Shown in pieces: positions 35,773 through 44,813 of a DNA stretch of 64,000 nucleotides. Every line of letters begins with the position of its first letter. Within the stretch, counting starts at the first letter, position 1. Origin of the DNA: JBGTCD01 sp041749015 (GTDB lineage: Bacteria; Bacteroidota; Bacteroidia; Cytophagales; Cyclobacteriaceae); assembly GCA_041749015.1 (NCBI GenBank), contig JBGTCD010000064.1, positions 1 through 64,000 on the forward strand, given 5' to 3'. Made by a program: the position numbers and the translations under genes. Under the pieces are notes generated by a model. It had not been told where the DNA came from. It searched no databases and worked only from the letters and a program-made list of their open reading frames with translations.

Positions 35773-38157
35773 ATGAAGGGTATTTTTTTGATCATTTTTT
35801 CATTGCTTTCCCTTCAGGCTATGGCGCAGTCTGGTGTGATCAAAGGTCAGGTTCTTGAGCGGATCCGCAATGAGCCCATTCCCTCGTCTAATGTGATTAT
35901 TCAGGATAGTGAAATAGGGGCAGTAACTGACCTGGATGGTAAATTTGAAATTACAGGACTTAAGCCTGGTTTATACAATCTCGTTGCCTCTTTTGTGGGA
36001 TTTGAAAGTCAGGTCCTTTTCGAGATCGAGGTATCCAATGCCCGGACAGCCATGGTGGAATTTCGGCTTAAGGAAATCACCCGTGACCTGGATGCCGTCA
36101 GCATTACTGCATCTCCATTTGCGGATCTCGATGAGAGCCCGCTATCGGTGAGGACCATTGGCACCAATGAGATAAAAAGAGCCCCTGGTGGGAACCGAGA
36201 CATTTCACAGGTGGTGCGCAACCTGCCAGGAGTTGCCTCTACTGTTTCGTTTCGAAATGACATCATCGTAAGGGGCGGATCACCAAATGAAAATTCCTTC
36301 TACCTGGATGGGATTGAGGTGCCGGTGATCAACCATTTTCAAACCCAGGGATCTTCCGGTGGGCCCGTTGGGATTTTTAATGTGGATCTCATCCGGGAAG
36401 TAGATTTTTATTCAGGGGCATTTCCTGCAAACCGTGGCAATACCCTCAGCTCCATTTTTGAATTTAAGCAAAAGGATGGGCGAGACGATAAACTTGCTTT
36501 TAATGGCATTCTGGGAGCCAGCGATGTCGGGGTTACCCTGGAGGGGCCGGTAGGGCCAAATAGTACCTTTATCCTCTCGGCGAGAAGGTCATACCTACAA
36601 TTCCTATTCAGTCTTCTGGAGTTGCCCTTTTTACCGACTTATAATGACATGCAATTCAAGTATAAGCATAAATTCAATAGCAAAAACCAGTTGACAATCC
36701 TTGGTATTGGAGCCATCGACAATTTCCAACTCAACGAAGATGCAGAAGACACCGAGCAAAATAATTATATTCTGAATTTTCTGCCGATTACCGAACAGTG
36801 GAATTATACGGTAGGGCTTAAGTATGAACGCTTCAGGGATAATGGATTTTCAACTTTCGTCTTAAGTCATAATCAGCTTAATAATCGAGCCTTGAAGTAT
36901 CAGAACAATGATGATTCAAGTGAAGACAACCTGATCCAGCGCTATAATGCTACCGAAAGCGAAGTCAAGGTAAGGGTTGAAGATTATTTTACCGCCGGTC
37001 CATGGAAAATCAATTTGGGGATCAATTACGAATACGCCGAATATAATGTAGCAGATTTTAACCGTGCCGTGACTCAGCAGGGCGTTATCATCAGAGATTT
37101 TTCATCTTTAATAGGGCTGAACCGTTGGGGAGCTTTTGGTCAAATAAGTCGTGGTTTTATAGACGATAGATTAACACTGTCCCTTGGAGTGCGGGCTGAC
37201 GCCAACGATTTTTCGGAAGATATGAATAATCTGACTGAACAGTTTTCTCCCAGATTCTCGGCCTCCTATGCTTTGAGCAATAAATTTAGTTTTAATTTTA
37301 ATACCGGGATTTTTTACCAACTACCTCCCTACACCGTCCTTGGGTACAGAGACAATAATACCGGTATTCTGGAAAACAGAGAGAATGGGGTGCGATACAT
37401 CCAAAGTGACCATGTGGTCGCTGGATTAGAGTACCGGCTACCATCAAATGCCAGAGTCACTTTAGAGGGCTTTTTCAAAAAATACAGCAACTACCCCTTC
37501 CTCCTGGAGGATTCTATCTCCCTTGCTAATCTGGGAGCAGATTTCGGTGTTATAGGCAATGCCCCAGTCACTTCAGGTTCTGAAGGAAGAAGTTATGGAT
37601 TGGAGTTTTTGTGGCAGCAGCGGCTCTTCAAAGGATTTTATGGTTTGGCTGCTTATACCTGGGTGAGGAGTGAGTTTACCGATAGGAATGGGGATTTCGT
37701 GCCCTCCTCCTGGGACAGCAGACATATTGTGAGCCTGACAGGTGGCAAAAAGCTCCCCGCAAACTGGGAGATCGGCATCCGATGGCTTTTTTCTGGAGGG
37801 GCCCCTTTTACACCATTTAATGTGGCCGAGACTGTAAGGCGCACCAATTGGGATGTGCGGGGATTTGGGGTGCCGGATTTTCGGATGCTCAATACCATGC
37901 GTACCAGTGCCTTTCACCAACTGGATTTAAGGATCGATAAAAAATACTTCTTTGAGCGCTGGAGTCTCAATGTGTTTTTTGATATCCAGAACGCTTATAA
38001 TTTTCAAACAAGGCTTCAGGATAATATTGACGTGGTAAGGGATGGAAATGGCAACCCTGTGCCCAATCCTGAAATGACTGATTTTTACATCCCAAGATTT
38101 GTTGATAACCTAGCCGGCACCATCCTGCCTACCATAGGAATTATTGTTGAACTCTAA
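35773..38157 (+). CDS. TonB-dependent outer-membrane receptor
   Basis: 794 residues with a signal peptide ending MAQS, an N-terminal carboxypeptidase-regulatory-like domain (GVIKGQVLERIRNEPIPSS to about 110), a plug with RDISQVVRNLPGVAS and IIVRGGSPNENSFYLDGIEVP, and a large barrel to the C-terminus. Such receptors import ligands across the outer membrane with TonB energy. There is no SusD partner, so carbohydrate import is not implied. Substrate unknown. Confidence 0.94.
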   Translation: MKGIFLIIFSLLSLQAMAQSGVIKGQVLERIRNEPIPSSNVIIQDSEIGAVTDLDGKFEITGLKPGLYNLVASFVGFESQVLFEIEVSNARTAMVEFRLKEITRDLDAVSITASPFADLDESPLSVRTIGTNEIKRAPGGNRDISQVVRNLPGVASTVSFRNDIIVRGGSPNENSFYLDGIEVPVINHFQTQGSSGGPVGIFNVDLIREVDFYSGAFPANRGNTLSSIFEFKQKDGRDDKLAFNGILGASDVGVTLEGPVGPNSTFILSARRSYLQFLFSLLELPFLPTYNDMQFKYKHKFNSKNQLTILGIGAIDNFQLNEDAEDTEQNNYILNFLPITEQWNYTVGLKYERFRDNGFSTFVLSHNQLNNRALKYQNNDDSSEDNLIQRYNATESEVKVRVEDYFTAGPWKINLGINYEYAEYNVADFNRAVTQQGVIIRDFSSLIGLNRWGAFGQISRGFIDDRLTLSLGVRADANDFSEDMNNLTEQFSPRFSASYALSNKFSFNFNTGIFYQLPPYTVLGYRDNNTGILENRENGVRYIQSDHVVAGLEYRLPSNARVTLEGFFKKYSNYPFLLEDSISLANLGADFGVIGNAPVTSGSEGRSYGLEFLWQQRLFKGFYGLAAYTWVRSEFTDRNGDFVPSSWDSRHIVSLTGGKKLPANWEIGIRWLFSGGAPFTPFNVAETVRRTNWDVRGFGVPDFRMLNTMRTSAFHQLDLRIDKKYFFERWSLNVFFDIQNAYNFQTRLQDNIDVVRDGNGNPVPNPEMTDFYIPRFVDNLAGTILPTIGIIVEL

Positions 38158-38220
38158 TTGGTGGATTTTGTAATCCAAACCATTTTTTTGGCTTAATTTG
38201 CCACCTGACAAAAATTGCCC

Positions 38221-38838
38221 ATGATCACCATAATTCTAGTTATAATCACCTCCGGGATCAGCATATATGCCTGGAGCCGGCAGGAGCTGCTACACAACTG
38301 GATGTTTAACCCATACACCATCCAGCGCAAACAGGAATACCAGAGATTTATATTATCAGGATTCATTCATAAAGACTGGATCCACCTGCTTTTTAACATG
38401 TTTGTGCTATACATTTTTGGCACCCAGGTCGAGTACATATTTTCTTATCTTTTCAATGATTTCGGACCGTATATTTTCCTGTTGCTGTACCTGATTTCAA
38501 TCATTGTTTCTGATATCCCAACCTACCTGAAGCACCGGAACAACCCCGGATATAATGCTCTCGGTGCTTCCGGTGGAGTGTCTGCTGTATTGTTTGCCTT
38601 TATCCTTTTTGCCCCATTGGAGTCGCTATGCCTTTATGGCATTTTATGCCTGCCGGGTATCGTCTGGGGTCTGGTGTATATCATCTACTCCGTGTATATG
38701 GGAAAACGCGGTGCCGATAATATCAATCACGATGCCCACCTGTGGGGAGCACTCTCGGGAATCGTTTTTTGTATTATCGTTTATCCCGGGGTGGTCATGG
38801 TATTTTTAGAGCAGCTCAAGGACTTCAAATTATTTTAG
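38221..38838 (+). CDS. Rhomboid family intramembrane serine protease
   Basis: 205 residues from the ATG at 38221 (a TTG two codons earlier is not needed). Six membrane helices; catalytic Ser117 in GASGGVSAVLF and His173 in NHDAHLWGALSG; the HLLFNM motif near residue 55. These are the rhomboid dyad and helix-2 signature. It cleaves substrates within the membrane. Substrate unknown. Confidence 0.93.
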   Translation: MITIILVIITSGISIYAWSRQELLHNWMFNPYTIQRKQEYQRFILSGFIHKDWIHLLFNMFVLYIFGTQVEYIFSYLFNDFGPYIFLLLYLISIIVSDIPTYLKHRNNPGYNALGASGGVSAVLFAFILFAPLESLCLYGILCLPGIVWGLVYIIYSVYMGKRGADNINHDAHLWGALSGIVFCIIVYPGVVMVFLEQLKDFKLF

Positions 38839-38893
38839 AATTAAAATAAGATTATATCGTCCTATTTTTTATGTTTATACAAAAAAATTAGAA

Positions 38894-39397
38894 ATGAAAC
38901 GCTGCCTCTTAGTTTGGATAACCCTCGCCTTATCAATTGGTTTGGGAATGGCTCAGGACAAAGATTATTTTCAGGAGCCTGCGCCCTATCAGAAAGCCCG
39001 GATACTTAAATTGAACATCTTAAGTCCAATCGTTAGCACATTTACAGTAGCTCTTGAATTCACCGTTTCCAGGGAAGCCTCCTTTCAAACTACTATTAAT
39101 ATCATCTCCAGCGAGGGCGTCATGATCACGCCGGAGTATCGGTATTATCTGCAGGATACTCCCGCTCCGGAAGGTTTTTATGTGGCTCCTTTTGTCAGAT
39201 ACCTTGCCCTCGGCGGTGAAGACAACGGTTTTGGAGCAGGCGTGGTGGTAGGGCGCCAGTTCTATTTTAAGAATAAAATTACCTTTGATATTTTTCTGGG
39301 GCCGCAATACATCAACACTGCTTATGATGATCTTGATATCAATTTCGCACTCAGGGCTGGCATTACCCTTGGTATAAATCTGGTAAGAAGCCAATAA
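38894..39397 (+). CDS. DUF3575-like outer-membrane beta-barrel protein
   Basis: 167 residues with a signal peptide ending GMAQ and alternating beta strands: LKLNILSPIVSTFTVALEF, YRYYLQD, YVAPFVRY, GFGAGVVVGRQFYF, FDIFLGPQY, ALRAGITLGI. The pattern fits the DUF3575 family of small barrels. Function unknown. Confidence 0.8.
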   Translation: MKRCLLVWITLALSIGLGMAQDKDYFQEPAPYQKARILKLNILSPIVSTFTVALEFTVSREASFQTTINIISSEGVMITPEYRYYLQDTPAPEGFYVAPFVRYLALGGEDNGFGAGVVVGRQFYFKNKITFDIFLGPQYINTAYDDLDINFALRAGITLGINLVRSQ

Positions 39398-39399
39398 AA

Positions 39400-39430
39400 A
39401 AGCCCCACAAAGTGAGGCTTTAAATTTTTT
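39400..39430. terminator. Bidirectional terminator between DUF3575-like gene and rpmA
   Basis: Arms AAGCCCCAC (39400-39408) and GTGAGGCTT (39412-39420) enclose a 3-base loop. The single mismatch is C-A on plus-strand RNA but a G-U pair on minus-strand RNA, so the stem is better for rpmA transcripts, which also have a T6 run after it. A TTTTTT run follows on the plus side too. Confidence 0.75.
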
Positions 39431-39445
39431 AAAACAGATCAGGTT

Positions 39446-39703
39446 TTATTCAGCAGGAACTACCGATACGAATGACCGGTCGTTTCTCCCTTTTTTGAAT
39501 TCCACGACCCCATCTGAAAGAGCAAACAAAGTATGGTCCTTTCCTAGCCCTACATTGATACCAGGATGGTGTTTAGTTCCACGCTGTCTGACAATGATAT
39601 TGCCTGCTATGGCATTTTGTCCGCCATAAATCTTCACACCGAGTCTTTTACTTTCTGACTCTCTTCCGTTCCTTGAACTACCAGCTCCTTTTTTATGTGC
39701 CAT
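39446..39703 (-). CDS. rpmA: 50S ribosomal protein L27
   Basis: 85 residues: MAHKKGAGSSRNGRESESKR, GNIIVRQRGTKHHPG, FALSDGVVEFKKGR. The N-terminal tail reaches the peptidyl transferase centre. No N-terminal extension for protease cleavage as in Firmicutes is seen. It follows rplU by 9 bases. Confidence 0.99.
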   Translation of the reverse strand: MAHKKGAGSSRNGRESESKRLGVKIYGGQNAIAGNIIVRQRGTKHHPGINVGLGKDHTLFALSDGVVEFKKGRNDRSFVSVVPAE

Positions 39704-39712
39704 GAGTTAAGC

Positions 39713-40024
39713 TTATTTTGAAATACTACTAATCAATACCTTGGTAAAATCCTGACGGTGGCCGTTTTTCTTCTTGTATCCCTTTCTTCTTTTCTTTTTG
39801 AAAACGATTACCTTGTCACCTTTGACGTGACCGGCGATTTCGGCAGAAACTTTTGCGCCTTTCACCAAAGGGGCACCAATTTCTACTTTGCCGTCATTAT
39901 CAAGCAATAATACTTTATCAAATTCTATTTTAGCACCTTCTTCACCTTCCATTCTGGGTGCAAAAACTACGGCATCTTTTTCGACTTTGAACTGTTTGCC
40001 GGCTATGTCAACAATTGCGTACAT
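39713..40024 (-). CDS. rplU: 50S ribosomal protein L21
   Basis: 103 residues from the ATG at 40022-40024, which gives the standard opening MYAIVDIAGKQFKVEKD; an in-frame upstream start lies inside the promoter leader and is rejected. The C-terminus KRRKGYKKKNGHRQDFTKV is typical. Operon rplU-rpmA behind a good promoter. Confidence 0.99.
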   Translation of the reverse strand: MYAIVDIAGKQFKVEKDAVVFAPRMEGEEGAKIEFDKVLLLDNDGKVEIGAPLVKGAKVSAEIAGHVKGDKVIVFKKKRRKGYKKKNGHRQDFTKVLISSISK

Positions 40025-40060
40025 TGTAATTTCTTTATTCTGATTTTGAAAACAGGACTG

Positions 40061-40091
40061 CAAAGATAGAATTTTCCTCCTTATTTACCAA
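40061..40091 (-). promoter_or_regulatory. rplU promoter with shared ribosomal-gene start
   Basis: The minus strand has TATCTTTG (40061-40068) with TTGG at 40088-40091, 19 bases upstream. The start region continues GCAGTCCTGTTTT, the same sequence found at the rpmB promoter. Confidence 0.7.
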
Positions 40092-40284
40092 TGAGTTTTC
40101 CTGAATAAATTATTGTTAAATTTTTTTTTAATTTTTTTACCCTGTTTTTTGCTTCATTTTGATATAAGTGTTTGTTTTTATCGCATGTAATAAAAGCCTA
40201 TAAAACAGTCACTTATTTGTCCTCAACTGAACCAATCATCCCTTACAATAAATTGCTTTTGGCGCTTGTCTGAGGGGATTTTTT

Positions 40285-40299
40285 TAGCAATATTTGCTA
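40285..40299. other. Palindrome TAGCAA-TAT-TTGCTA upstream of nrdB
   Basis: Six-base arms with a 3-base centre. Together with 40327-40346 it makes the nrdB upstream region highly structured. May be an operator or RNA hairpin. Confidence 0.4.
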
Positions 40300-40326
40300 A
40301 AGGCTATCCAATCAAAAATAGCCCCC

Positions 40327-40346
40327 TACAACATTTATATGTTGTA
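40327..40346. promoter_or_regulatory. Palindrome TACAACAT-TTAT-ATGTTGTA upstream of nrdB
   Basis: Perfect 8-base arms with a 4-base centre, about 115 bases upstream of nrdB. The AT-rich symmetric shape is loosely like an NrdR box, but length and bases differ from that consensus. A T6 run follows, so it could also be a weak terminator or attenuator. Confidence 0.45.
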
Positions 40347-40462
40347 ATTTTTTAAACTAAAAGTCATCAATATTTCAGCGTATCCGAAAGATAGCAGATG
40401 ATGATGCGGTTTAGGCCGTAAGGGAGATTTATTTTATTTGAAGTTAACACGTTAAGAAAGTT

Positions 40463-41455
40463 ATGAGTGAGAATCTAACAGCCGTTGATGAGCCCATTTT
40501 AAAAGAGAATAAAAACCGGTTTGTGCTTTTCCCCATACAGCACGCCGATATTTGGGAATATTATAAAAAAGCAGAAGCCAGCTTCTGGACTGCCGAGGAA
40601 ATCGACCTGAGCCAGGACCAGAAAGACTGGGATAACCTCAATGATGGCGAACGGCATTTTATCTCACATGTGCTGGCATTTTTTGCGGCCAGTGATGGCA
40701 TCGTCAATGAAAACCTGGCAGAAAATTTTGTGTCAGAGGTGCAATACACTGAAGCAAAGTTTTTTTACGGATTCCAAATTGCTATTGAAAACATTCACTC
40801 AGAGACCTATTCGCTCCTGATCGATACTTATATCAAGGACAATAAAATGAAGGATAAGCTCTTCAACGCCATCGATACCATGGACTGCGTAAAGAAAAAG
40901 GCGGATTGGGCCTTGCGGTGGATCGATGAAGGCAATTTTGCCGAAAGGCTGGTGGCTTTTGCTGCTGTAGAAGGGATATTTTTCTCAGGCAGCTTTTGCT
41001 CAATATTCTGGCTGAAAAAGAGAGGCCTGATGCCTGGGCTAAGTTTCTCCAACGAACTGATCTCCCGTGACGAAGGGCTGCATTGCGACTTTGCATGCTT
41101 GCTCTATACCAACCACCTCAACAATAAACTGGACAGGGAAACGGTGGAAGCAATCATTAAAGATGCTGTAAATATTGAAAAAGAATTTGTTACCGATGCA
41201 TTACCGGTGAGCCTCATCGGTATGAATGCTGAACTCATGTGTCAGTACATTGAGTTTGTTGCTGATCGTTTACTGCTCGAATTAGGATATGACAAGGTAT
41301 ATAATACCAGCAATCCATTCGATTTTATGGAAATGATCTCCCTTCAGGGAAAAACCAACTTCTTCGAGAAGAGAGTGGGCGACTACCAGAAAGCGGGTGT
41401 TATGAAAAAGAATGAAGACGACTCGCCTAAATTTTCTCTGGATGAAGATTTTTAA
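40463..41455 (+). CDS. nrdB: Class I ribonucleotide reductase, small subunit
   Basis: 330 residues of the ferritin-like R2 type. Iron ligands and radical site are visible: Asp78 in FFAASDG, Glu109 and His112 in AIENIHSETY, and Tyr116 as the radical tyrosine. WALRWI and a flexible acidic C-terminus follow. With NrdA it makes deoxyribonucleotides aerobically. nrdA begins 33 bases downstream. Confidence 0.98.
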   Translation: MSENLTAVDEPILKENKNRFVLFPIQHADIWEYYKKAEASFWTAEEIDLSQDQKDWDNLNDGERHFISHVLAFFAASDGIVNENLAENFVSEVQYTEAKFFYGFQIAIENIHSETYSLLIDTYIKDNKMKDKLFNAIDTMDCVKKKADWALRWIDEGNFAERLVAFAAVEGIFFSGSFCSIFWLKKRGLMPGLSFSNELISRDEGLHCDFACLLYTNHLNNKLDRETVEAIIKDAVNIEKEFVTDALPVSLIGMNAELMCQYIEFVADRLLLELGYDKVYNTSNPFDFMEMISLQGKTNFFEKRVGDYQKAGVMKKNEDDSPKFSLDEDF

Positions 41456-41488
41456 CTATTTTTTTATTTTTTTTAAAACACCCCAGTC

Positions 41489-43870
41489 ATGTTAGTATTA
41501 AAAAGAGACGGAAGGCGCGAATCAGTAAGGTTTGATAAGATTACCGCCAGAATCGAGAAACTTTGTACAGGTTTGGACATGAACTACATCGAACCTGTAG
41601 AAATCGCCAAAAAAGTAATCAATGGTATTTACGATGGGGTAAGTACTATTGAATTGGACAACCTTGCAGCAGAAACTGCGGCTGCCATGGCCACAAGGCA
41701 CCCGGACTATTCGATCCTGGCTGCTAAAATTGCCATCAGCAATTTACACAAGGTTACCAGCCAATCATTTTCCAACACCATGAAGCGGATGTACACCTAC
41801 ATCGATCCCAAGACAGGAGATAATGCTTCCCTGATTTCCAAAGAGGTGTACGGAGTGGTCAAAACCCATGCGGCACGTCTGGATGCGGCGGTTGACTACA
41901 ACAGGGATTTCACCTATGATTATTTTGGTTTTAAAACCCTGGAAAGATCCTACCTGATCAAGCTGGATGGTAAGATCGTAGAGCGGCCCCAGCACATGCT
42001 GATGCGGGTGGCAGTTGGGATTCACGGTGAAGACATCGATGCGGCCATCCAAACCTATGACCTGCTTTCTGAAAAATGGTTCACACACGCCACACCGACC
42101 CTTTTTAACGCAGGCACACCAAAGCCACAGCTTTCGTCATGCTTCCTGCTGACCATGAAAGATGACAGCATCGATGGCATCTATGACACCTTAAAGCAAT
42201 GTGCTAAAATATCACAATCTGCCGGAGGCATTGGATTAAGCATCCACAATATCAGAGCCACCGGCTCCTATATTAAAGGCACCAACGGAGTTTCCAATGG
42301 GATTGTGCCTATGTTGAGGAACTTTGATATGACTGCGAGGTATGTCGATCAGGGCGGAGGCAAAAGAAAAGGCAGTTTTGCCATCTATCTTGAGCCTTGG
42401 CATGCTGATATTTTCTCCTTCTTAGATCTTAAGAAAAACCATGGTAAGGAAGAGCTACGTGCCAGAGACCTCTTTTATGCCATGTGGATGTCTGACTTGT
42501 TTATGAAAAGGGTGGAAGCCAATGGAGACTGGACCCTGTTTTGTCCCAATGAGGCCCCCGGCCTTGCCGATTGCTATGGGGAAGAGTTTGAGCGCCTGTA
42601 TGAAAAATATGAGAAAGAAGGCCGTGGCAGAAAGACCATCAAAGCCCAGGACCTCTGGTTTGAAATATTGGAGTCTCAGATTGAAACGGGCACCCCGTAC
42701 ATTTTGTACAAGGATGCAGCTAATAAAAAGTCTAACCAAAAAAATCTTGGTACCATCAAGTCAAGTAACCTGTGTACTGAGATTCTGGAATATACCTCTC
42801 CTGATGAAGTAGCAGTTTGTAACCTTGCCTCGATTGCTCTGCCTAAATTTGTAAAGGCAGATGGTACTTTTGACCATGACAAGCTTTTTGAGATCACGAC
42901 CGTTGCTACCAAAAATCTTAATAAGGTCATCGACATCAACTACTACCCTGTTCCCGAAGCCAGAAACTCCAATATGAGACACCGGCCCATCGGATTAGGA
43001 GTACAAGGTCTTGCTGATGTTTTTATTTTACTAAGGATGCCTTTTGAGTCAGAGGAAGCAAGGCGACTCAACATAGAAATTTTTGAGACCATCTATTTTG
43101 CTGCGATGACGGCCTCCAAGGACCTGGCCAGGGAGCTCGGACCCTACGAAACTTACAAAGGATCACCAGCATCCAAAGGGATATTCCAGTTTGACATGTG
43201 GGGTGTCACCCCGGATTCTGGTCGCTGGGATTGGGATGCCCTTAAGATGGAAGTGAAAAAACACGGAATCCGCAATTCCCTGCTGGTGGCGCCTATGCCC
43301 ACAGCTTCTACCTCCCAGATTTTGGGAAATAATGAGTGCTTTGAGCCTTACACCTCCAACATCTACTCAAGGCGGGTATTATCCGGTGAATTTATCGTGA
43401 TCAATAAGCATTTGCTTAAGGACCTGATCAGCCGTGGACTCTGGAACGACAATATGAAAAACAGGCTGATCGAAGCCAACGGTTCCGTACAAAATATCCC
43501 GGGTATCCCTGATGATATAAAGGAGTTGTATAAAACAGTCTGGGAAATTTCCCAAAAGGCAATCATCGATATGGCTGCGGACAGAGGGGCGTTCATCTGC
43601 CAGACTCAAAGCATGAACATCCACATCCAGGATCCTAACTTTGGCAAGCTTACCTCCATGCATTTTTACGCCTGGAAGCGCGGCTTGAAAACGGGTATGT
43701 ACTACCTGCGCTCTAAAGCAGCTACTTCAGCCATCCAATTTACTGTGGAGAAAGAGCGTAAAGTGGTGCCAACCTCTGAGGAAGAAGCAGAAGCTCTAAG
43801 GCTGCAGAATCAGGCGGCTATGGCATGCTCTCTGGATGATCCGGATAATTGTGAAGCCTGCGGTAGCTGA
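41489..43870 (+). CDS. nrdA: Class I ribonucleotide reductase, large subunit
   Basis: 793 residues: an N-terminal ATP-cone (MLVLKRDGRRESVRFDKI), then the barrel with FNAGTPKPQLSSCFLLTM (active-site Cys), SNLCTEILEY and MPTASTSQILGNNECFEP, and a C-terminal Cys pair in CEACGS that re-reduces the active site. The ATP-cone implies allosteric control by dATP. Ends at a strong terminator. Confidence 0.98.
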   Translation: MLVLKRDGRRESVRFDKITARIEKLCTGLDMNYIEPVEIAKKVINGIYDGVSTIELDNLAAETAAAMATRHPDYSILAAKIAISNLHKVTSQSFSNTMKRMYTYIDPKTGDNASLISKEVYGVVKTHAARLDAAVDYNRDFTYDYFGFKTLERSYLIKLDGKIVERPQHMLMRVAVGIHGEDIDAAIQTYDLLSEKWFTHATPTLFNAGTPKPQLSSCFLLTMKDDSIDGIYDTLKQCAKISQSAGGIGLSIHNIRATGSYIKGTNGVSNGIVPMLRNFDMTARYVDQGGGKRKGSFAIYLEPWHADIFSFLDLKKNHGKEELRARDLFYAMWMSDLFMKRVEANGDWTLFCPNEAPGLADCYGEEFERLYEKYEKEGRGRKTIKAQDLWFEILESQIETGTPYILYKDAANKKSNQKNLGTIKSSNLCTEILEYTSPDEVAVCNLASIALPKFVKADGTFDHDKLFEITTVATKNLNKVIDINYYPVPEARNSNMRHRPIGLGVQGLADVFILLRMPFESEEARRLNIEIFETIYFAAMTASKDLARELGPYETYKGSPASKGIFQFDMWGVTPDSGRWDWDALKMEVKKHGIRNSLLVAPMPTASTSQILGNNECFEPYTSNIYSRRVLSGEFIVINKHLLKDLISRGLWNDNMKNRLIEANGSVQNIPGIPDDIKELYKTVWEISQKAIIDMAADRGAFICQTQSMNIHIQDPNFGKLTSMHFYAWKRGLKTGMYYLRSKAATSAIQFTVEKERKVVPTSEEEAEALRLQNQAAMACSLDDPDNCEACGS

Positions 43871-43894
43871 TAAGCTAAAAAAGTAAAATCTCTT

Positions 43895-43937
43895 CGAATA
43901 CCCCCAATTACTCAAGTAGTTGGGGGTATTCGTTTTT
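43895..43937 (+). terminator. Strong intrinsic terminator after nrdA
   Basis: A perfect 13-base stem CGAATACCCCCAA/TTGGGGGTATTCG (43895-43907, 43920-43932) with a 12-base loop, followed by TTTTT. Confidence 0.92.
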
Positions 43938-43964
43938 AGCCCTTTTCTAAAGTAAATTTCCTTA

Positions 43965-43980
43965 TGTAACAAATGTGACA
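43965..43980. promoter_or_regulatory. Crp/Fnr-type operator upstream of the sulfur/metal cluster
   Basis: TGTAACAAATGTGACA has the symmetric pattern TGTnACA-nn-TGTnACA expected for a Crp/Fnr-family dimer. It is centred about 41 bases before the start predicted from the -7 element CAATTTTG at 44002-44009, the place for a class II activator. Confidence 0.55.
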
Positions 43981-44044
43981 GTAATGCTTAACGAGTTTTT
44001 GCAATTTTGCAGATGATAAAATTTTCACTTAATGATTTAAGACC

Positions 44045-44251
44045 ATGACATTCAATATGGGTACAGTCGACAAAGTAGTAAGGATACTCGCGGCACTAAT
44101 TATTTCAGGACTATATGTAACAGATGTGATATCAGGAATTGTAGGGATTGTCCTATTGGTGGTTGCCGGAATTTTTGTGGTCACTAGTTTTATTAGTTTT
44201 TGTCCGCTTTATTGGCCATTTGGTATTTCAACAAGGAAGAAAACACAATAG
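44045..44251 (+). CDS. DUF2892 family membrane protein
   Basis: 68 residues with two membrane helices: MGTVDKVVRILAALIISGLY and IVLLVVAGIFVVTSFISFCPLYWPFGI. It fits DUF2892 (YgaP-like membrane segment), which is often linked to rhodanese domains. First of four short plus-strand genes ending in a rhodanese; 6 bases to the next start. A role in sulfur transfer across the membrane is inferred from context. Confidence 0.88.
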   Translation: MTFNMGTVDKVVRILAALIISGLYVTDVISGIVGIVLLVVAGIFVVTSFISFCPLYWPFGISTRKKTQ

Positions 44252-44257
44252 CCCGGG

Positions 44258-44449
44258 ATGAATTTTATCTTAAAAAATAAATTAGTAATCATTGGCATCA
44301 TTGCTGGAGCCATTGCAGGATATGCCTACTATCATTATGTGGGTTGCCTGAGTGGCACTTGCAGCATTACCTCAAAGCCAATTAACAGCACTATATATGG
44401 TGCTCTGATGGGTGGTTTATTGCTCAATATGTTCCAAAAAGAAAAATGA
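44258..44449 (+). CDS. DUF6132 family membrane protein
   Basis: 63 residues with two helices around the hallmark YYHYVGCLSGTCSIT, containing two conserved Cys. Matches DUF6132, a family of unknown function. It is followed immediately by the HMA gene (start at 44451), so it belongs to the cluster. Confidence 0.85.
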   Translation: MNFILKNKLVIIGIIAGAIAGYAYYHYVGCLSGTCSITSKPINSTIYGALMGGLLLNMFQKEK

Positions 44450-44450
44450 C

Positions 44451-44813
44451 ATGCCAATAGAAAATATAGTAATAGCCAATCTCAGTTGTGGTGGCTGTGT
44501 GAATACCATCACTAAAACCCTGATGGCCATCTCCGGGGTAGAAAAAGTAGATGTTGAGTTATTAACCGGTACGGTATCCACTCATTATCTGGATGGTATC
44601 ACTCGTGAGCAATTAACACAAGCACTATGGTCCATTGGCTACCCGGAGGCCACTGAAAAAAACGGTCTGCTGACCAAGTTGAAAAGCCGCGCCAGCTGTC
44701 TTACAGGCAAAATTACCGGAAACAAAATCAATCAAGAATATTATAATAAAACATGCTCAACGCAATCAAACAAATCCTGGGTCTTGGCCCAAAAGTCAAA
44801 TTTGCCCAGTTGA
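44451..44813 (+). CDS. Heavy-metal-associated (HMA) domain protein with extended C-terminus
   Basis: 120 residues from the ATG at 44451; the earlier frame start lies in the previous gene. The HMA ferredoxin-like fold covers residues 1-70, with the metal-binding CGGC in ANLSCGGCVNTI. The segment SRASCLTGKITGNK is a usual end for this type, but the frame runs on about 25 codons and overlaps the rhodanese gene by 61 bases. Tandem TAA stops sit at 44744-44749 in the other frame, so a frameshift may have removed the original stop. Likely binds copper or a similar soft metal. Confidence 0.75.
   Translation: MPIENIVIANLSCGGCVNTITKTLMAISGVEKVDVELLTGTVSTHYLDGITREQLTQALWSIGYPEATEKNGLLTKLKSRASCLTGKITGNKINQEYYNKTCSTQSNKSWVLAQKSNLPS

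Larger units (their letters stand above)
40025..40462. other. Intergenic region between rplU and nrdB, with structured nrdB leader
   Basis: A 438-base divergent gap. The left end holds the rplU promoter. The right two thirds precede nrdB and contain two AT-rich palindromes (40285-40299 and 40327-40346), a GGCTA/TAGCC pair between them, and a weak TTTATTTG at 40433-40440 as a possible -7 element. No coding frame is convincing. Confidence 0.5.

Noticed and set aside
35773..38157. SusC/SusD polysaccharide utilisation locus
   Set aside because: The receptor has no SusD partner and no glycoside hydrolase or sulfatase genes nearby.
40327..40346. NrdR box before nrdB
   Set aside because: Symmetry is right but the bases and 20-base length do not fit the 16-base NrdR consensus, and only one copy is seen; kept as a generic palindrome.
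40200..40462. Cobalamin riboswitch before nrdB
   Set aside because: No B12-box-like sequence and the enzyme is the iron-tyrosyl class I type.
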